Assembly (NCBI RefSeq): GCF_014648675.1
Contig: NZ_BMRO01000001.1
Span: forward strand, 447,732 to 511,731
Source of the DNA: Actinomadura livida
GTDB lineage: Bacteria; Actinomycetota; Actinomycetes; Streptosporangiales; Streptosporangiaceae
Reading direction: 5' to 3'
Length of the DNA stretch: 64,000 nucleotides
The notes below the pieces were generated by a model. It was not told where the DNA came from and made no database searches. It was given only the letters and a program-made list of their open reading frames with translations. The position numbers and the translations under genes were made by a program. This document shows, one piece after another, positions 63,789 through 64,000 of the stretch. The stretch's first letter is position 1, and every line of letters starts with the position of its first letter.

Positions 63789-64000
63789 ATGGCGCGAAAG
63801 GTGAAGCGGGGCTTCAAGTACCGCTTCTATCCCACCCCCGAGCAGGCCACGGAGCTTGCCCGGACCTTCGGATGCGTCCGACTCGTTTACAACAAAGCCT
63901 TGGAGGAGCGCACACGCGCCTACCGAAGCGAAGGACGCCAGGTCTCGTACACGGAGTCCTCGGCTCTGCTCACTCAGTGGAAACGCACTCCAGGCTTTGA
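63789..64000 (+). mobile_element. tnpB: TnpB/OrfB-type gene of an IS200/IS605 or IS607-like element (partial)
   Basis: Reads MARKVKRGFKYRFYPTPEQA then LARTFGCVRLVYNKALEER, the N-terminal signature of TnpB (RNA-guided endonuclease) proteins. It runs off the right edge after about 70 residues, so the RuvC and zinc-finger parts and any 3' guide RNA are not visible. An ATG 9 bp upstream (63780) is an alternative start. No tnpA is seen to the left. The element lies about 110 bp upstream of the GH31 start, inside its promoter region. Confidence 0.88.

Overview
High-GC actinomycete chromosome. Codon use, GTG/TTG starts, ATGA/GTGA gene overlaps, PadR/DUF1707, MpaB, F420-type oxidoreductase, LanL, CebR and SSI-type inhibitor genes all point to Actinobacteria. 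The mix of hopanoid genes, a class IV lanthipeptide locus and rich glycoside metabolism fits Thermomonosporaceae/Streptosporangiales (Actinomadura-like); the genus is inference, not read from a marker gene. No rRNA, tRNA or CRISPR array was seen.

Layout. 1-4.8 kb: hopanoid operon (hpnE 3' end, polyprenyl synthase, squalene-hopene cyclase, hpnH), ending at a 15-bp tandem repeat. 4.9-10.1 kb: a PAP2/wax-ester-synthase fusion, a PadR-DUF1707 pair, a LuxR remnant, LysR, and an F420-type oxidoreductase. 10.1-14.9 kb: Entner-Doudoroff operon edd-glk-eda with a divergent ROK regulator. 15.2-24.0 kb: a venezuelin-like class IV lanthipeptide operon (lanL, prolyl-oligopeptidase-type S9 peptidase, lanA precursor, two half-ABC exporters). 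24.0-31.7 kb: accessory genes (frameshifted hypothetical gene, two TetR-controlled units, I36 inhibitor, VOC protein, MpaB, lipase-like hydrolase, DUF1349, PAP2). 31.7-34.4 kb: metY-metX behind a leaderless Cys-Cys leader peptide. 34.5-40.8 kb: a tightly overlapping 7-gene operon (GTP cyclohydrolase II paralogue, CDP-alcohol phosphatidyltransferase, dehydrogenase, PTPS-like protein, glycosyltransferase, methyltransferase, flippase-like protein) convergent with a creatininase-family gene. 41.3-53.4 kb: two sugar systems, malEFG-type plus GH13 plus LacI, and cebEFG-bglC-cebR. 53.4-54.9 kb: a deaminase and two secreted-protease-inhibitor genes. 55.1-63.7 kb: a GH31-GH1-LacI-GH3-GH35(pseudogene) block suited to xyloglucan-type oligosaccharides. 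63.8 kb to the end: the start of a TnpB-type gene.

How it works together. The right 23 kb is a carbohydrate-uptake island: oligosaccharides enter through binding-protein ABC permeases (no ATPase gene in the window, so a shared MsiK-like ATPase is expected elsewhere), are hydrolysed by GH13/GH1/GH3/GH31 enzymes, and glucose can feed the glucokinase and Entner-Doudoroff genes at 10-14 kb. Three LacI regulators lie near three different palindromes. The strongest candidates for undescribed biology are the pterin-like/membrane operon at 34.5-40.8 kb, whose cyclohydrolase and PTPS homologue have altered active sites, and the lanthipeptide operon with a built-in prolyl-oligopeptidase-type enzyme. 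A 28-nt palindromic element occurs in two coding regions.
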